Below the pieces are notes generated by a model, which had not been told where the DNA came from, did not search any database, and saw only the letters and a list, made by a program, of their open reading frames with translations. From positions 1-8,352 of the forward strand of contig CALDFS010000349.1 in NCBI GenBank assembly GCA_937942105.1: DNA of 8,352 nt, given 5' to 3'. Shown piece after piece: positions 1 through 5,958 of this stretch. Each line of letters opens with the position of its first letter. Position 1 is the stretch's first letter. This DNA comes from an uncultured Ruminococcus sp. Lineage in GTDB: Bacteria; Bacillota; Clostridia; Oscillospirales; Ruminococcaceae. The position numbers and the translations under genes are program-made.

Positions 1-503
1 ATTTTTCCGGATTCTTACCGGCGGGAATACTTTATATGAAGGCTGGATTTTTAGAGTGCTCTGAGGAAGCCGAGCCGGGCTATTCTCCGCTTTCCGACGA
101 TTCGGTAAAACGCCTGAAGCTCTGCGCCGCGCAGCTGAAGCGCTCCGGACTTATAGTCGAGGATGACAGCGCAATTGAAGCTATGGACTCAGGATTCACA
201 GGGCTTTACGCACCGGTTGTGCGAAATAAGGACGGAAGCTATTCAAAGCATTCCTCGCTGATATCACAGGCAAGCTTTAAGCTGCTGGAGGATTTTGCCC
301 TGCAAAAGGTCAGGGAGTTCGGCAGCGGGCTTATCATGGGAAAAATATCGCCGATTCCATGCGGCAGGGACCCAAAGCACCTTACCTGCGCATACTGCGA
401 TTATTCCTCGGTCTGCGACAGGCGGAAGTATATGTATAGGCTTATCAGCTCCGCCGACGGCGATAAGCTAAGAACGGCAATATCTGTAAAGGAGGATGCG
501 TAA
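1..503 (+). CDS. addB: AddB, ATP-dependent helicase/nuclease subunit B, C-terminal part (5' end outside window)
   Basis: This is the 3' end of the AddB subunit of the AddAB (RexAB-type) enzyme, which resects double-strand breaks for RecA-mediated repair. The frame is open from base 3 and gives 166 residues. The first residues contain PAGILYMK, which matches the AddB segment just after the nuclease core. Near the end, cysteine codons at 387, 396 and 414 form CxxCx5C (CAYCDYSSVC). In B. subtilis AddB the equivalent three cysteines, with one far upstream, hold a 4Fe-4S cluster that staples the nuclease domain and is needed for DNA-end binding. The DYK nuclease motif and the upstream cysteine should lie outside the window. 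The stop TAA (501-503) is followed by one base and then an ATG, but that ATG belongs to a duplicated pseudo-start and not to addA itself. The identification is secure from the cysteine cluster and the adjacent addA. Confidence 0.93.
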   Translation, partial: FSGFLPAGILYMKAGFLECSEEAEPGYSPLSDDSVKRLKLCAAQLKRSGLIVEDDSAIEAMDSGFTGLYAPVVRNKDGSYSKHSSLISQASFKLLEDFALQKVREFGSGLIMGKISPIPCGRDPKHLTCAYCDYSSVCDRRKYMYRLISSADGDKLRTAISVKEDA

Positions 504-598
504 TATGCCCGATTGGACAGGCGAGTGGCTCCTTGCGGCAATATTTATAAAGGGGGAAGTGTAATATGCCTCAATGGACAGGCGAACAGCTTGAAGCA
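477..598 (+). repeat. Diverged 61-bp tandem duplication of the addB-stop/addA-start junction
   Basis: Two adjacent units with a period of exactly 61 bp: unit 1 begins at 477 and unit 2 at 538. Over the first 54 positions I count 43 identical (477-530 against 538-591); after that the similarity fades. Each unit contains the last codons of addB, an AAAGG(A/G)GG Shine-Dalgarno, a TAATATG stop/start junction and the first codons of addA. Unit 1 keeps the real addB end; unit 2 keeps the real addA start. The interior holds a copy of the addA start joined to a copy of the addB end. The level of divergence suggests an old duplication. Confidence 0.85.
505..564 (+). other. Chimeric 19-codon ORF (addA-start copy joined to addB-end copy), possible leader peptide
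   Basis: ATG at 505 opens a 19-residue frame, MPDWTGEWLLAAIFIKGEV, ending with TAA at 562-564. Its first nine residues copy the AddA N-terminus (MPQWTGEQL, seven of nine identical). Its last nine align with the AddB C-terminus (TAISVKEDA against AAIFIKGEV, with mostly conservative differences). It has an ideal Shine-Dalgarno, AAAGGAGG at 488-495, nine bases before the ATG. Its stop is separated by one base from the addA ATG at 566. Ribosomes leaving addB could therefore translate this peptide before reinitiating at addA. Whether it is translated is inference; the peptide is probably a by-product of the duplication. Confidence 0.5.
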
Positions 599-3500
599 AT
601 AAGCGCATACGGAAGACCGGTAATAGTCTCCGCCGCTGCGGGAAGCGGTAAAACCGCCGTACTTGTTGAGCGCACCATCCGCCTTTTAAGCGATGAAAAG
701 CTGCATATCCCGGCTGATTCCCTGCTTGCGGTGACATTTACCAACGACGCAGCAGCGCAGATGCGCGAAAAGCTTTCGGCGGCGTTTGAAAGAGCCGTTG
801 ATGATGACCCGGATAATCGCTGGCTGCAAAAGCAGCAGTCTTTGCTAAGGCTTGCAGATATCTGCACCATCAATTCCTTCTGCTTCGATATGGTAAGGAA
901 CAATCTTTCCTCCACCGATTTTCAAAGCGGCATAAGGATTATGGACGATACCGAATCCGGCATGGTAACCGACCGTGCGCTGGAAACCGTCATGGAAAAC
1001 GCCTTTACATTAAGACCGCTGGAAACCGAGAAGCTTGTTTCCCGCTTCTGCCGCGAGAATGATTCATCGCTTCGCAAAATGGTGTTGAAGCTCTATAAAT
1101 TCCTGCGCTCACTGCCGTTTAAGAAGCTTTGGACGGATAAGGTAATATCCTCACTCGAAGACGGAAGCCAGCTTGAACGCATTTTTGAAGACATATCCCG
1201 CCGCGCGGCGCAGGAGTGCAAAGCTCTTGAAAACATCGCGAATCGGCTGGAAGAGTTGGCGCAGAGCCTTGAATATCACGCCGCCGCAAAGGACATCTTT
1301 ATAAAAAACTGCGAATATGCCCGCACTCTCGCTAAGTCTCCGCAGGTTAGCGATTATGACGGCTGCAGAAATCTTTTCAGCAGCCTTTCATGGGCGGATT
1401 TGAAGGGCGCAAGGCAGACTAAAGCCGAAAAGCTCAGCTCCGGTGAGGAGGAAAACATCCTCTACGAATCCGCAAAATCCTGCTATAGCCGCCTTAAAAA
1501 GAAGGCGCTCGATATAGCTGAGTGCTGTAAATACACCCGCGAAGCCGCCGAGCAGGACGCTATCATTGTAAAAGAAAGCTTCTCGCAGCTTGTTCAGCTT
1601 ACGGACGAGCTTGAAAAAGAGGTTATGCGGGTAAAAATCGAGCGCAATGCCGTTGATTTCGCCGATACCGAGCTTTTAACGGTAAACCTGCTTGTGAACT
1701 GCGATTCAGGCGGCAAGCTTACAAGAACTCCTATTGCTCAGGAAATAATCGATTCCCGCCGCTACGGTCTTATACTTATAGACGAGTTTCAGGATGTAAA
1801 TAATTTGCAGGAGGTTATATTCAAGGCTGTTTCAAACAGCGATGATATGTCTGAAATAGGCTCAAATGTCTTCTGCGTAGGGGATGTAAAGCAGGCGATT
1901 TATCGCTTCCGCCAGGCGAATCCCGCAATATTCATGAACACAAGGGCACAGGGGCAAAACCCTGAAAGCAATGTCCGCGAGATTCTTCTTACCCGCAATT
2001 TCAGAAGCCGCGCAAGCGTTCTCGACTTTTCAAACTATATCTTTTCATCACTTATGACGGACGAGTTAGGCGAGGTCAGCTATACCAAATCCGAAGAGCT
2101 TGCCCTTGGCGCAGGCTTTGAAGGTGATGACCCGCCCTGCGAGATAATAACGGTCGACACCGACGCCGACGAGGACGGCGAAGCGCCCGACGAATTCGCA
2201 GCAATTGCCAGAAAAATTCGCCGCATGATAGATGATAGGGTTACAGTCGCCGAGGGAGGCGTTCAAAGGCCCTGCCGCCCGGGTGATTTCTGCATTTTAA
2301 CAAGAAACAACGTCTCCACCGATGCGCTTAATCAGGCTTTTTCGGCTGAGGGACTTAAAATACTTTCCAGCGGTTTATCCGGGTATCTTGGCTCGCGGGA
2401 GATATCGCTGATGCTCAATCTTCTTACGGTCACCGTAAGCCCGATGAGGGATATTCCGCTGGCGGGGGTGATGCTTTCGCCAATAATGGCTTTTTCTGAT
2501 GATGATATCGCCGAAATAAAGCTTGTTGATAAAAAATCACGGCTGTATAAAAATATGCTGGCGGTTTCTTCAAGGGATGACGGCAGCGCTCTCTGCGAAA
2601 GGTGCAAAGCCGCGATTGAGCTTATAAAAAGGCTGAAAATCTATTCTGCCCGCCTTCCTCTTACGCACTTTATCAAGAAGATATATGATATAACCGATAT
2701 CTTTGCGATGGCGGCCGCATATGAGGATTCAAAGCAGAAGTGCGCAAACCTCTATCTTCTTCTGGAATACGCCAAAACCTATGAAAGCTCCTCTAACGAT
2801 GGCGTTGCGGGATTTCTGCGCTATATTGAGTACATAACCAAAAGTGGGGGAGACTTTGCCGAGGCAATGGTTGTTACGGAGTCGGAAGATGCCGTGAACG
2901 TTAAGACCATCCACAAATCAAAGGGACTTGAATATCCGTTCGTGTTCATCTGCCAGCTTTCAAAACGCTTCAATAAAACCGATATCCTTTCCCGCTTGAT
3001 GCTGAATTCCTCCTACGGCTCGGGGCTTAGCTTTCTTGATTATAAGTCGCTGACAAAGCGCTCCACTATCTTCTGGGATTATATCGCGGAAAAGAACGCT
3101 TCGGAGCTTCTTTCTGAGGAGCTGCGGCTTTTGTATGTTGCCTGCACGCGCGCCAAGGAGAAGCTGTTTGTTGTTCTGAGCATGAATGGCAGCACAGCTG
3201 AGCGCGCGGCGGAATATTCCGGCGAGATATCAGGGCATATAGTTCCGCCATCACTATCAAAAAGGGCGGCATGTGCGCAGGACTGGATGATAATGGCACT
3301 TTTAAAGCATCCTCAGATGGAATGCCTGCGAAAATCCCTGCCCGATTCCGCCTATGCCGACCCGCCCGAGCTTTCACCGCAGATATGCATAAGTGAGCCG
3401 CTGCCGCCGTCAGGAAAAGCGATATCCGAGCCGGAAAAGGCTGATGTAAGCGAGAATAGGGAGCTTACAAGCCGAATCCTTAAAAGCTTTGAATACAGAA

Positions 3501-4132
3501 ACGACCCCAACCTTTGCTTGCGTGAGGCGAAGATTTCCGTTTCCGAGCTTGTAAATGAAGACCCGCTGACCTTCTTCCCAAAGGTCCCGCGGCTTGATGA
3601 TACCATGGGCGAGCTTACCGCCGCACAAAAGGGAACGGTTATGCACAGATTCATGCAGCTTGCCGATTACGCTTCGACCGCCGACAATCTCGAAAACGAG
3701 ATATCAAGGCTTACCCGGATGGGCGCCTTCACAGCAAAGGAAGCCGATTCCGTCAGCCGCAAAAGCCTTAAAGCCTTCTTTGAGAGTGATATATATAAAA
3801 GGATGAGCGAAAGCCCGAACGTTATGCGTGAAAAGAGCTTTATTGTACGTTTTGACGATATTTCGCTCGACGAAGAGCTGAAACAGGCTTATTCCGGAAC
3901 GGAGGGTATGCTTCAGGGAATCGCCGACTGCATATTTGAAGAGCCGGACGGATATGTTATCGTTGACTATAAAACCGACAGGGTATCGAGCCTGGAAGCT
4001 CTTAAAGACAGATACAGCCCACAGCTGACGCTTTATAAGGCGGCGTTTGACATTCTGCTTGATAAGCCGGTGAAATCCTGCTATATCTATTCTTATACCC
4101 TTGCGCAGGGGATCGAGGTCGGGCTGACATGA
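566..4132 (+). CDS. addA: AddA, ATP-dependent helicase/nuclease subunit A
   Basis: Complete 1188-residue AddA (B. subtilis AddA is about 1230): a UvrD/Rep-type superfamily 1 helicase fused to a RecB-family nuclease. With AddB it unwinds and degrades DNA from double-strand ends until Chi recognition, then promotes RecA loading. Motifs in order: Walker A AAAGSGKT (23-30); motif Ia AVTFTNDAAAQM (55-66); Walker B IDEFQD (D406, E407); motif III GDVKQAIYRFR (about 439-449); motif V VNVKTIHKSKGLEYP (from 777); motif VI EELRLLYVACTRAKEKL (from about 851). The C-terminal nuclease has GTVMHRF (H1027), GIAD (D1121), VDYKTDR (D1134, K1136) and QLTLYKAAF, so both activities look intact. Small departures: motif Ia has ND where NA is usual, and Walker B continues as QDVN where QDTN is common. 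The start at 566 gives the expected N-terminus and has AAAGGGGG at 549-556. It is probably translationally coupled to the upstream frame, and its TGA overlaps the next gene. Confidence 0.97.
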   Translation: MPQWTGEQLEAISAYGRPVIVSAAAGSGKTAVLVERTIRLLSDEKLHIPADSLLAVTFTNDAAAQMREKLSAAFERAVDDDPDNRWLQKQQSLLRLADICTINSFCFDMVRNNLSSTDFQSGIRIMDDTESGMVTDRALETVMENAFTLRPLETEKLVSRFCRENDSSLRKMVLKLYKFLRSLPFKKLWTDKVISSLEDGSQLERIFEDISRRAAQECKALENIANRLEELAQSLEYHAAAKDIFIKNCEYARTLAKSPQVSDYDGCRNLFSSLSWADLKGARQTKAEKLSSGEEENILYESAKSCYSRLKKKALDIAECCKYTREAAEQDAIIVKESFSQLVQLTDELEKEVMRVKIERNAVDFADTELLTVNLLVNCDSGGKLTRTPIAQEIIDSRRYGLILIDEFQDVNNLQEVIFKAVSNSDDMSEIGSNVFCVGDVKQAIYRFRQANPAIFMNTRAQGQNPESNVREILLTRNFRSRASVLDFSNYIFSSLMTDELGEVSYTKSEELALGAGFEGDDPPCEIITVDTDADEDGEAPDEFAAIARKIRRMIDDRVTVAEGGVQRPCRPGDFCILTRNNVSTDALNQAFSAEGLKILSSGLSGYLGSREISLMLNLLTVTVSPMRDIPLAGVMLSPIMAFSDDDIAEIKLVDKKSRLYKNMLAVSSRDDGSALCERCKAAIELIKRLKIYSARLPLTHFIKKIYDITDIFAMAAAYEDSKQKCANLYLLLEYAKTYESSSNDGVAGFLRYIEYITKSGGDFAEAMVVTESEDAVNVKTIHKSKGLEYPFVFICQLSKRFNKTDILSRLMLNSSYGSGLSFLDYKSLTKRSTIFWDYIAEKNASELLSEELRLLYVACTRAKEKLFVVLSMNGSTAERAAEYSGEISGHIVPPSLSKRAACAQDWMIMALLKHPQMECLRKSLPDSAYADPPELSPQICISEPLPPSGKAISEPEKADVSENRELTSRILKSFEYRNDPNLCLREAKISVSELVNEDPLTFFPKVPRLDDTMGELTAAQKGTVMHRFMQLADYASTADNLENEISRLTRMGAFTAKEADSVSRKSLKAFFESDIYKRMSESPNVMREKSFIVRFDDISLDEELKQAYSGTEGMLQGIADCIFEEPDGYVIVDYKTDRVSSLEALKDRYSPQLTLYKAAFDILLDKPVKSCYIYSYTLAQGIEVGLT

Positions 4133-4539
4133 GAAACCGAAGCTACATGGTAAGGAAATCAACTGTTGTTATATGCCTGATTGCTGCCATTGCGCTGGTG
4201 CTGTTTCAGGTGTGGCAGCTATTCCCTCATGTCGGGAAGGACGACTATCTTCCTGGATGGGAGGACTACTATTCCGGCGGCTCTGCTCTTCTAAACGGCG
4301 AGTGCTATGACGCCGCTGCAACATCCTTTAAGATAGCCATTGAGATAGACCCCTCACGCCCGGAGGCGTATATAGGGGCGGCGCAGGCGTATATCGCGCT
4401 TGACGATGCGGAAAGGGCGAAAGCTATTCTTGAAAAAGGGTATGAGGAAACGCTGAGCGAGGATATAAGGATTGCCTTAGAGGAGCTTGCAGGGCTTCCG
4501 ACATCATTGGAAACGCCACAGGATGTTGTCACTGAATAA
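4129..4539 (+). CDS. Membrane-anchored TPR-repeat protein
   Basis: A 136-residue protein with a basic N-terminus (MRNRSYMVRK), one hydrophobic segment at about residues 12-32, and a soluble remainder with about two tetratricopeptide-like helix pairs. These lie at roughly residues 44-74 (YYSGGSALLNGECYDAAATSFKIAIEIDP is typical TPR spacing, here read in parts) and 76-107 (AYIGAAQAYIALDDAERAKAILEKG). The predicted topology is a short cytoplasmic tail with the TPR part outside. TPR domains bind other proteins; the partner cannot be told from sequence. The start ATG at 4129 overlaps the addA stop as ATGA, and GAGGT lies a suitable distance upstream inside addA. The ATG at 4147 has no Shine-Dalgarno. 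The overlap implies coupled translation with addA, but a role in DNA repair does not follow from that. Confidence 0.82.
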   Translation: MRNRSYMVRKSTVVICLIAAIALVLFQVWQLFPHVGKDDYLPGWEDYYSGGSALLNGECYDAAATSFKIAIEIDPSRPEAYIGAAQAYIALDDAERAKAILEKGYEETLSEDIRIALEELAGLPTSLETPQDVVTE

Positions 4540-4545
4540 TGCTGT

Positions 4546-4565
4546 TTGTCAAAATATGTTGACAA
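4546..4565. promoter_or_regulatory. Inverted repeat overlapping a -35 box, possible operator
   Basis: Perfect 7-bp arms TTGTCAA (4546-4552) and TTGACAA (4559-4565) are separated by 6 bp. The right arm contains the complete -35 hexamer TTGACA of the promoter at 4559-4587. There is no following T-run, so it is not an intrinsic terminator for the addBA operon. A dimeric regulator binding here would compete with RNA polymerase. That is inference from position only. Confidence 0.4.
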
Positions 4566-4587
4566 TTGCTCCGAAATATTGTATAAT
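4559..4587 (+). promoter_or_regulatory. Consensus SigA promoter for the small membrane-protein gene pair
   Basis: TTGACA (4559-4564) and TATAAT (4582-4587) are both perfect matches to the housekeeping consensus with the optimal 17-bp spacer. Transcription would begin near 4594. It lies just after the TPR gene and reads into the gene at 4662, so the region 4662-5729 is a separate transcription unit from addBA. No terminator was seen between the TPR gene and this promoter, so read-through from addBA is possible. Confidence 0.82.
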
Positions 4588-4596
4588 TAATACATG

Positions 4597-4618
4597 GGAA
4601 TTATATATAGGTAATTCC
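4597..4618 (+). promoter_or_regulatory. Second inverted repeat at the predicted start point / 5' UTR
   Basis: Perfect 7-bp arms GGAATTA (4597-4603) and TAATTCC (4612-4618) flank an 8-base AT-rich loop, beginning within a few bases of the predicted start point. It could be a second operator half-site pair or a hairpin at the 5' end of the mRNA that stabilises it. No matching known regulator site was recognised. Confidence 0.35.
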
Positions 4619-4661
4619 TGATACATTAGTACCGAACTGCAATGTTTTAGGAGGGATTGTG

Positions 4662-4910
4662 ATGACCAAATCCGAACGCAGATGGCTGATCGTTCTTGTT
4701 GTAATAACAGCCATTGCCGCAATACCGGTAATCGTCTTGAACACAATAATTCTGCGAGAGATGATAGGAAACAGATTTAACTTCAGAAGGCAGCGAAATC
4801 ATGTGTGCTATAATATTTTTGAGGAATGCTCATACAACTCGGCTGCAAAGATGGATGAAGCATTGACAGCGCTCGGCGTAGAGCTTGACCCTATGACTGC
4901 GGAGGTGTAA
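4662..4910 (+). CDS. Small single-pass membrane protein, unknown family
   Basis: An 82-residue protein, not recognised. It begins with MTKSERRWL, followed by a long hydrophobic segment (about residues 9-31), then a basic stretch (RFNFRRQRN, about 38-46) and a short soluble tail with NIFEECSYNSAAKM. Positive charges lie on both sides of the membrane segment, so orientation is uncertain. AGGAGGG at 4649-4655 sits about seven bases before ATG 4662; the in-frame GTG at 4659 is too close to that site. The protein is homologous to the conceptual reading beginning at 4914: TKSERRWL matches TKSERKWL, and NIFEECSY matches NVFGDCAY at nearly the same distance. It then diverges and stops, so it may itself be a shortened copy of a longer ancestral protein. 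Its last bases (GGAGG, 4901-4905) are placed as the Shine-Dalgarno for the next unit. Confidence 0.65.
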   Translation: MTKSERRWLIVLVVITAIAAIPVIVLNTIILREMIGNRFNFRRQRNHVCYNIFEECSYNSAAKMDEALTALGVELDPMTAEV

Positions 4911-4913
4911 AGC

Positions 4914-5057
4914 ACGACTAAATCAGAGCGGAAATGGCTGAAGCTTCTTACGGTGCTGGTGATTATATTACTTATAACTTCGTTCCTGCCGCTAGTGTAT
5001 ATTTTTGGAGATAAAATTTACAACAGCATTGAAAAATCCCGCAGGGATGAGGTGTAA
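4914..5057 (+). pseudogene. Anchor fragment of a broken paralogue (ACG at start position, in-frame TAA)
   Basis: Reading from ACG at 4914 gives 47 codons (TTKSERKWLKLL, a hydrophobic segment at about 9-31, then KSRRDEV) and stops at TAA 5055-5057. It aligns with the preceding gene: ACG-ACT-AAA-TCA stands where that gene has ATG-ACC-AAA-TCC, with GGAGG (4901-4905) eight bases ahead, so it looks like a start codon changed ATG to ACG. No ATG, GTG or TTG lies in frame before GTG 4953, which is inside the membrane segment. The TAA falls opposite a cysteine codon (TGC) of the paralogue. Homology resumes after it, in the same frame (RNVFGDCAY), leading into the ORF at 5100. The likely status is a gene disabled by two point changes. 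Initiation at ACG is rare but cannot be excluded. Confidence 0.6.
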
Positions 5058-5099
5058 AGAAATGTTTTCGGCGACTGTGCATACATAGCTCAGGCACAT

Positions 5100-5729
5100 A
5101 TGAACTGCTATGACGATGACCGCCAGATAGTCGATTATGCAAAGGTCGTCAACTGGCAGGACAGCTTTGTCGGATACTGCTTCTTCTTCGACAAGGGCGG
5201 CTATGCGCTTGTGACATCCTATGATTATGCAATTCAGAAAATCAGCCTTGATGAGGCTACGCCATTCCCGGAGGATAGTGTGCCTGAATCGCTGCATCCG
5301 GCAGCGGTGCAGTTTGTGTATTCACTCCAGCCGACGACATTTGTATTGCCGGATGACGGCGACGAGAATACCCCAAGGCAGTACCGCACATATGAAGCGG
5401 GTGGGTGCTTCTGCATGGATGTTTCGCAGCGGCAGGTATACTGCTTCGACTACCCGGTTATCAGCCTTGATGAAGGCTGCTTCAGCGGAAATTATATAGT
5501 CTATCCGGGAATGGGAGCATCCTTCCCGGGTGACGTTAAATATTTTGCCGAGCTTGTCGAGCCGGACAAAGAATTCCGCGAAAGAATGCTGAAGGTTGCT
5601 GAAAAGCAGCTTATAGAGACTGGTCATAACGACGAGGAATATAAGAACGAGCTGTATAGACATATTGAGGAACTTGCAGACTCAAAGAAGGACTCCGGGC
5701 TGTTAAGGTATATGCTCGGTTCGCCGTAA
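5100..5729 (+). CDS. Protein of unknown function; probably the C-terminal domain of the broken paralogue
   Basis: A 209-codon ORF, not recognised. The first ATG is at 5100 with no convincing Shine-Dalgarno (only CAGG nearby). The frame is continuous back to the TAA at 5055, and the codons between (RNVFGDCAYIAQAH) match the preceding paralogue, so it most likely once continued from the anchor at 4914 to make a protein of about 271 residues. Visible features: a tyrosine/aromatic-rich N-terminal third with GYCFFFDKGGYALVTS, a beta-like pattern loosely similar to propeptide-like domains of secreted peptidases (weak, by eye only); several cysteines in the middle (GGCFCMD, VYCFDYP, EGCFSG); and a charged, probably helical C-terminus (about 150-205). 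No frameshift or further stop occurs over 630 bases, so decay is recent or the domain is still expressed. Its stop lies 34 bases before the infC promoter, and no terminator was seen. Confidence 0.5.
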   Translation: MNCYDDDRQIVDYAKVVNWQDSFVGYCFFFDKGGYALVTSYDYAIQKISLDEATPFPEDSVPESLHPAAVQFVYSLQPTTFVLPDDGDENTPRQYRTYEAGGCFCMDVSQRQVYCFDYPVISLDEGCFSGNYIVYPGMGASFPGDVKYFAELVEPDKEFRERMLKVAEKQLIETGHNDEEYKNELYRHIEELADSKKDSGLLRYMLGSP

Positions 5730-5736
5730 GAATCCG

Positions 5737-5792
5737 AAAAGAATAAAAAATTTCAAAAACCTATTGACAATCCTTGACCGGTGGTGTATAAT
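5737..5792 (+). promoter_or_regulatory. Strong SigA promoter with A-tract upstream element, for infC-rpmI-rplT
   Basis: TTGACA (5764-5769) and TATAAT (5787-5792), both perfect, are spaced by 17 bp. Runs of A and T at about 5737-5760 directly upstream resemble an UP element that contacts the alpha subunit of RNA polymerase. This fits the high expression needed for ribosomal protein genes. The start point should be near 5799. Confidence 0.88.
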
Positions 5793-5798
5793 ACCATT

Positions 5799-5944
5799 CG
5801 TAAAGAAAGCAGTAACGTTTACGTTCTCACCTCAAGCGCTTTAAGTGAAGAGGTCAATAGGGTTATTATCGCGGCAAGCTTTGCTATGGCTGCGTTGTGA
5901 TTTTATGAGCGTAAACTTTGGTTTGCGCTCTTTTAATTTAATTT
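5799..5944 (+). ncRNA. Structured 5' leader of infC operon, L20-leader type
   Basis: About 146 bases lie between the predicted start point and the infC ribosome binding site. In order it contains a small hairpin AACG/CGTT (5814-5825), a pairing ACCTC with GAGGT enclosing AAGCGCTT (around 5829-5854), a pairing CGCGGC with GCTGCG (around 5869-5894), and a terminator-like hairpin (5907-5930). In low-GC Gram-positive bacteria the infC-rpmI-rplT leader is bound by L20, which mimics its 23S rRNA site and promotes premature termination. Position, length and the final terminator all match that arrangement. I assign the family from context and layout, not from a covariance search. Confidence 0.7.
5907..5936 (+). 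terminator. Intrinsic attenuator in the infC leader
   Basis: A 10-bp stem, GAGCGTAAAC (5907-5916) with GTTTGCGCTC (5921-5930), has one U-G wobble and a 4-base loop TTTG, and is followed by TTTTAATTTA. It lies entirely upstream of the infC Shine-Dalgarno, so termination here would switch off the whole operon. The U-tract is interrupted after four T, consistent with conditional rather than absolute termination. Confidence 0.78.
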
Positions 5945-5958
5945 GGAGGTGTTGCGCC

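Noticed and set aside
3704..4162. Long minus-strand ORF opposite the end of addA
   Set aside because: It is antisense to the AddA nuclease domain, with no recognisable motif and no Shine-Dalgarno; a coding shadow of a well-supported gene. The same holds for the other minus-strand frames inside addA.
4546..4565. Inverted repeat as terminator of the addBA operon
   Set aside because: The stem is only 7 bp and AT-rich, with no following T-run, and it overlaps a perfect -35 box.
4659..4661. GTG start for the 82-residue gene
   Set aside because: It leaves only four bases after GGAGG; the ATG three bases later has normal spacing.
5055..5057. TAA read as a sense codon (code change or selenocysteine/pyrrolysine-like recoding)
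   Set aside because: TAA ends addB, infC, rpmI and the methyltransferase gene normally, and known recoding of this kind uses TGA or TAG. A mutation or programmed break is simpler.
5062..5088. Short ORF MFSATVHT after the internal stop, with GAGG just ahead
   Set aside because: Only eight codons and out of frame with the domain that follows; better explained as chance within the interrupted paralogue.
5221..5499. Alternative-frame plus-strand ORF inside the 209-codon ORF
   Set aside because: Arg/Ser-rich translation typical of an off-frame reading, with no ribosome binding site.
5845..5958. In-frame ATG extension of infC
   Set aside because: It lies in the structured leader and across the attenuator, has no ribosome binding site, and would make IF-3 about 38 residues too long.
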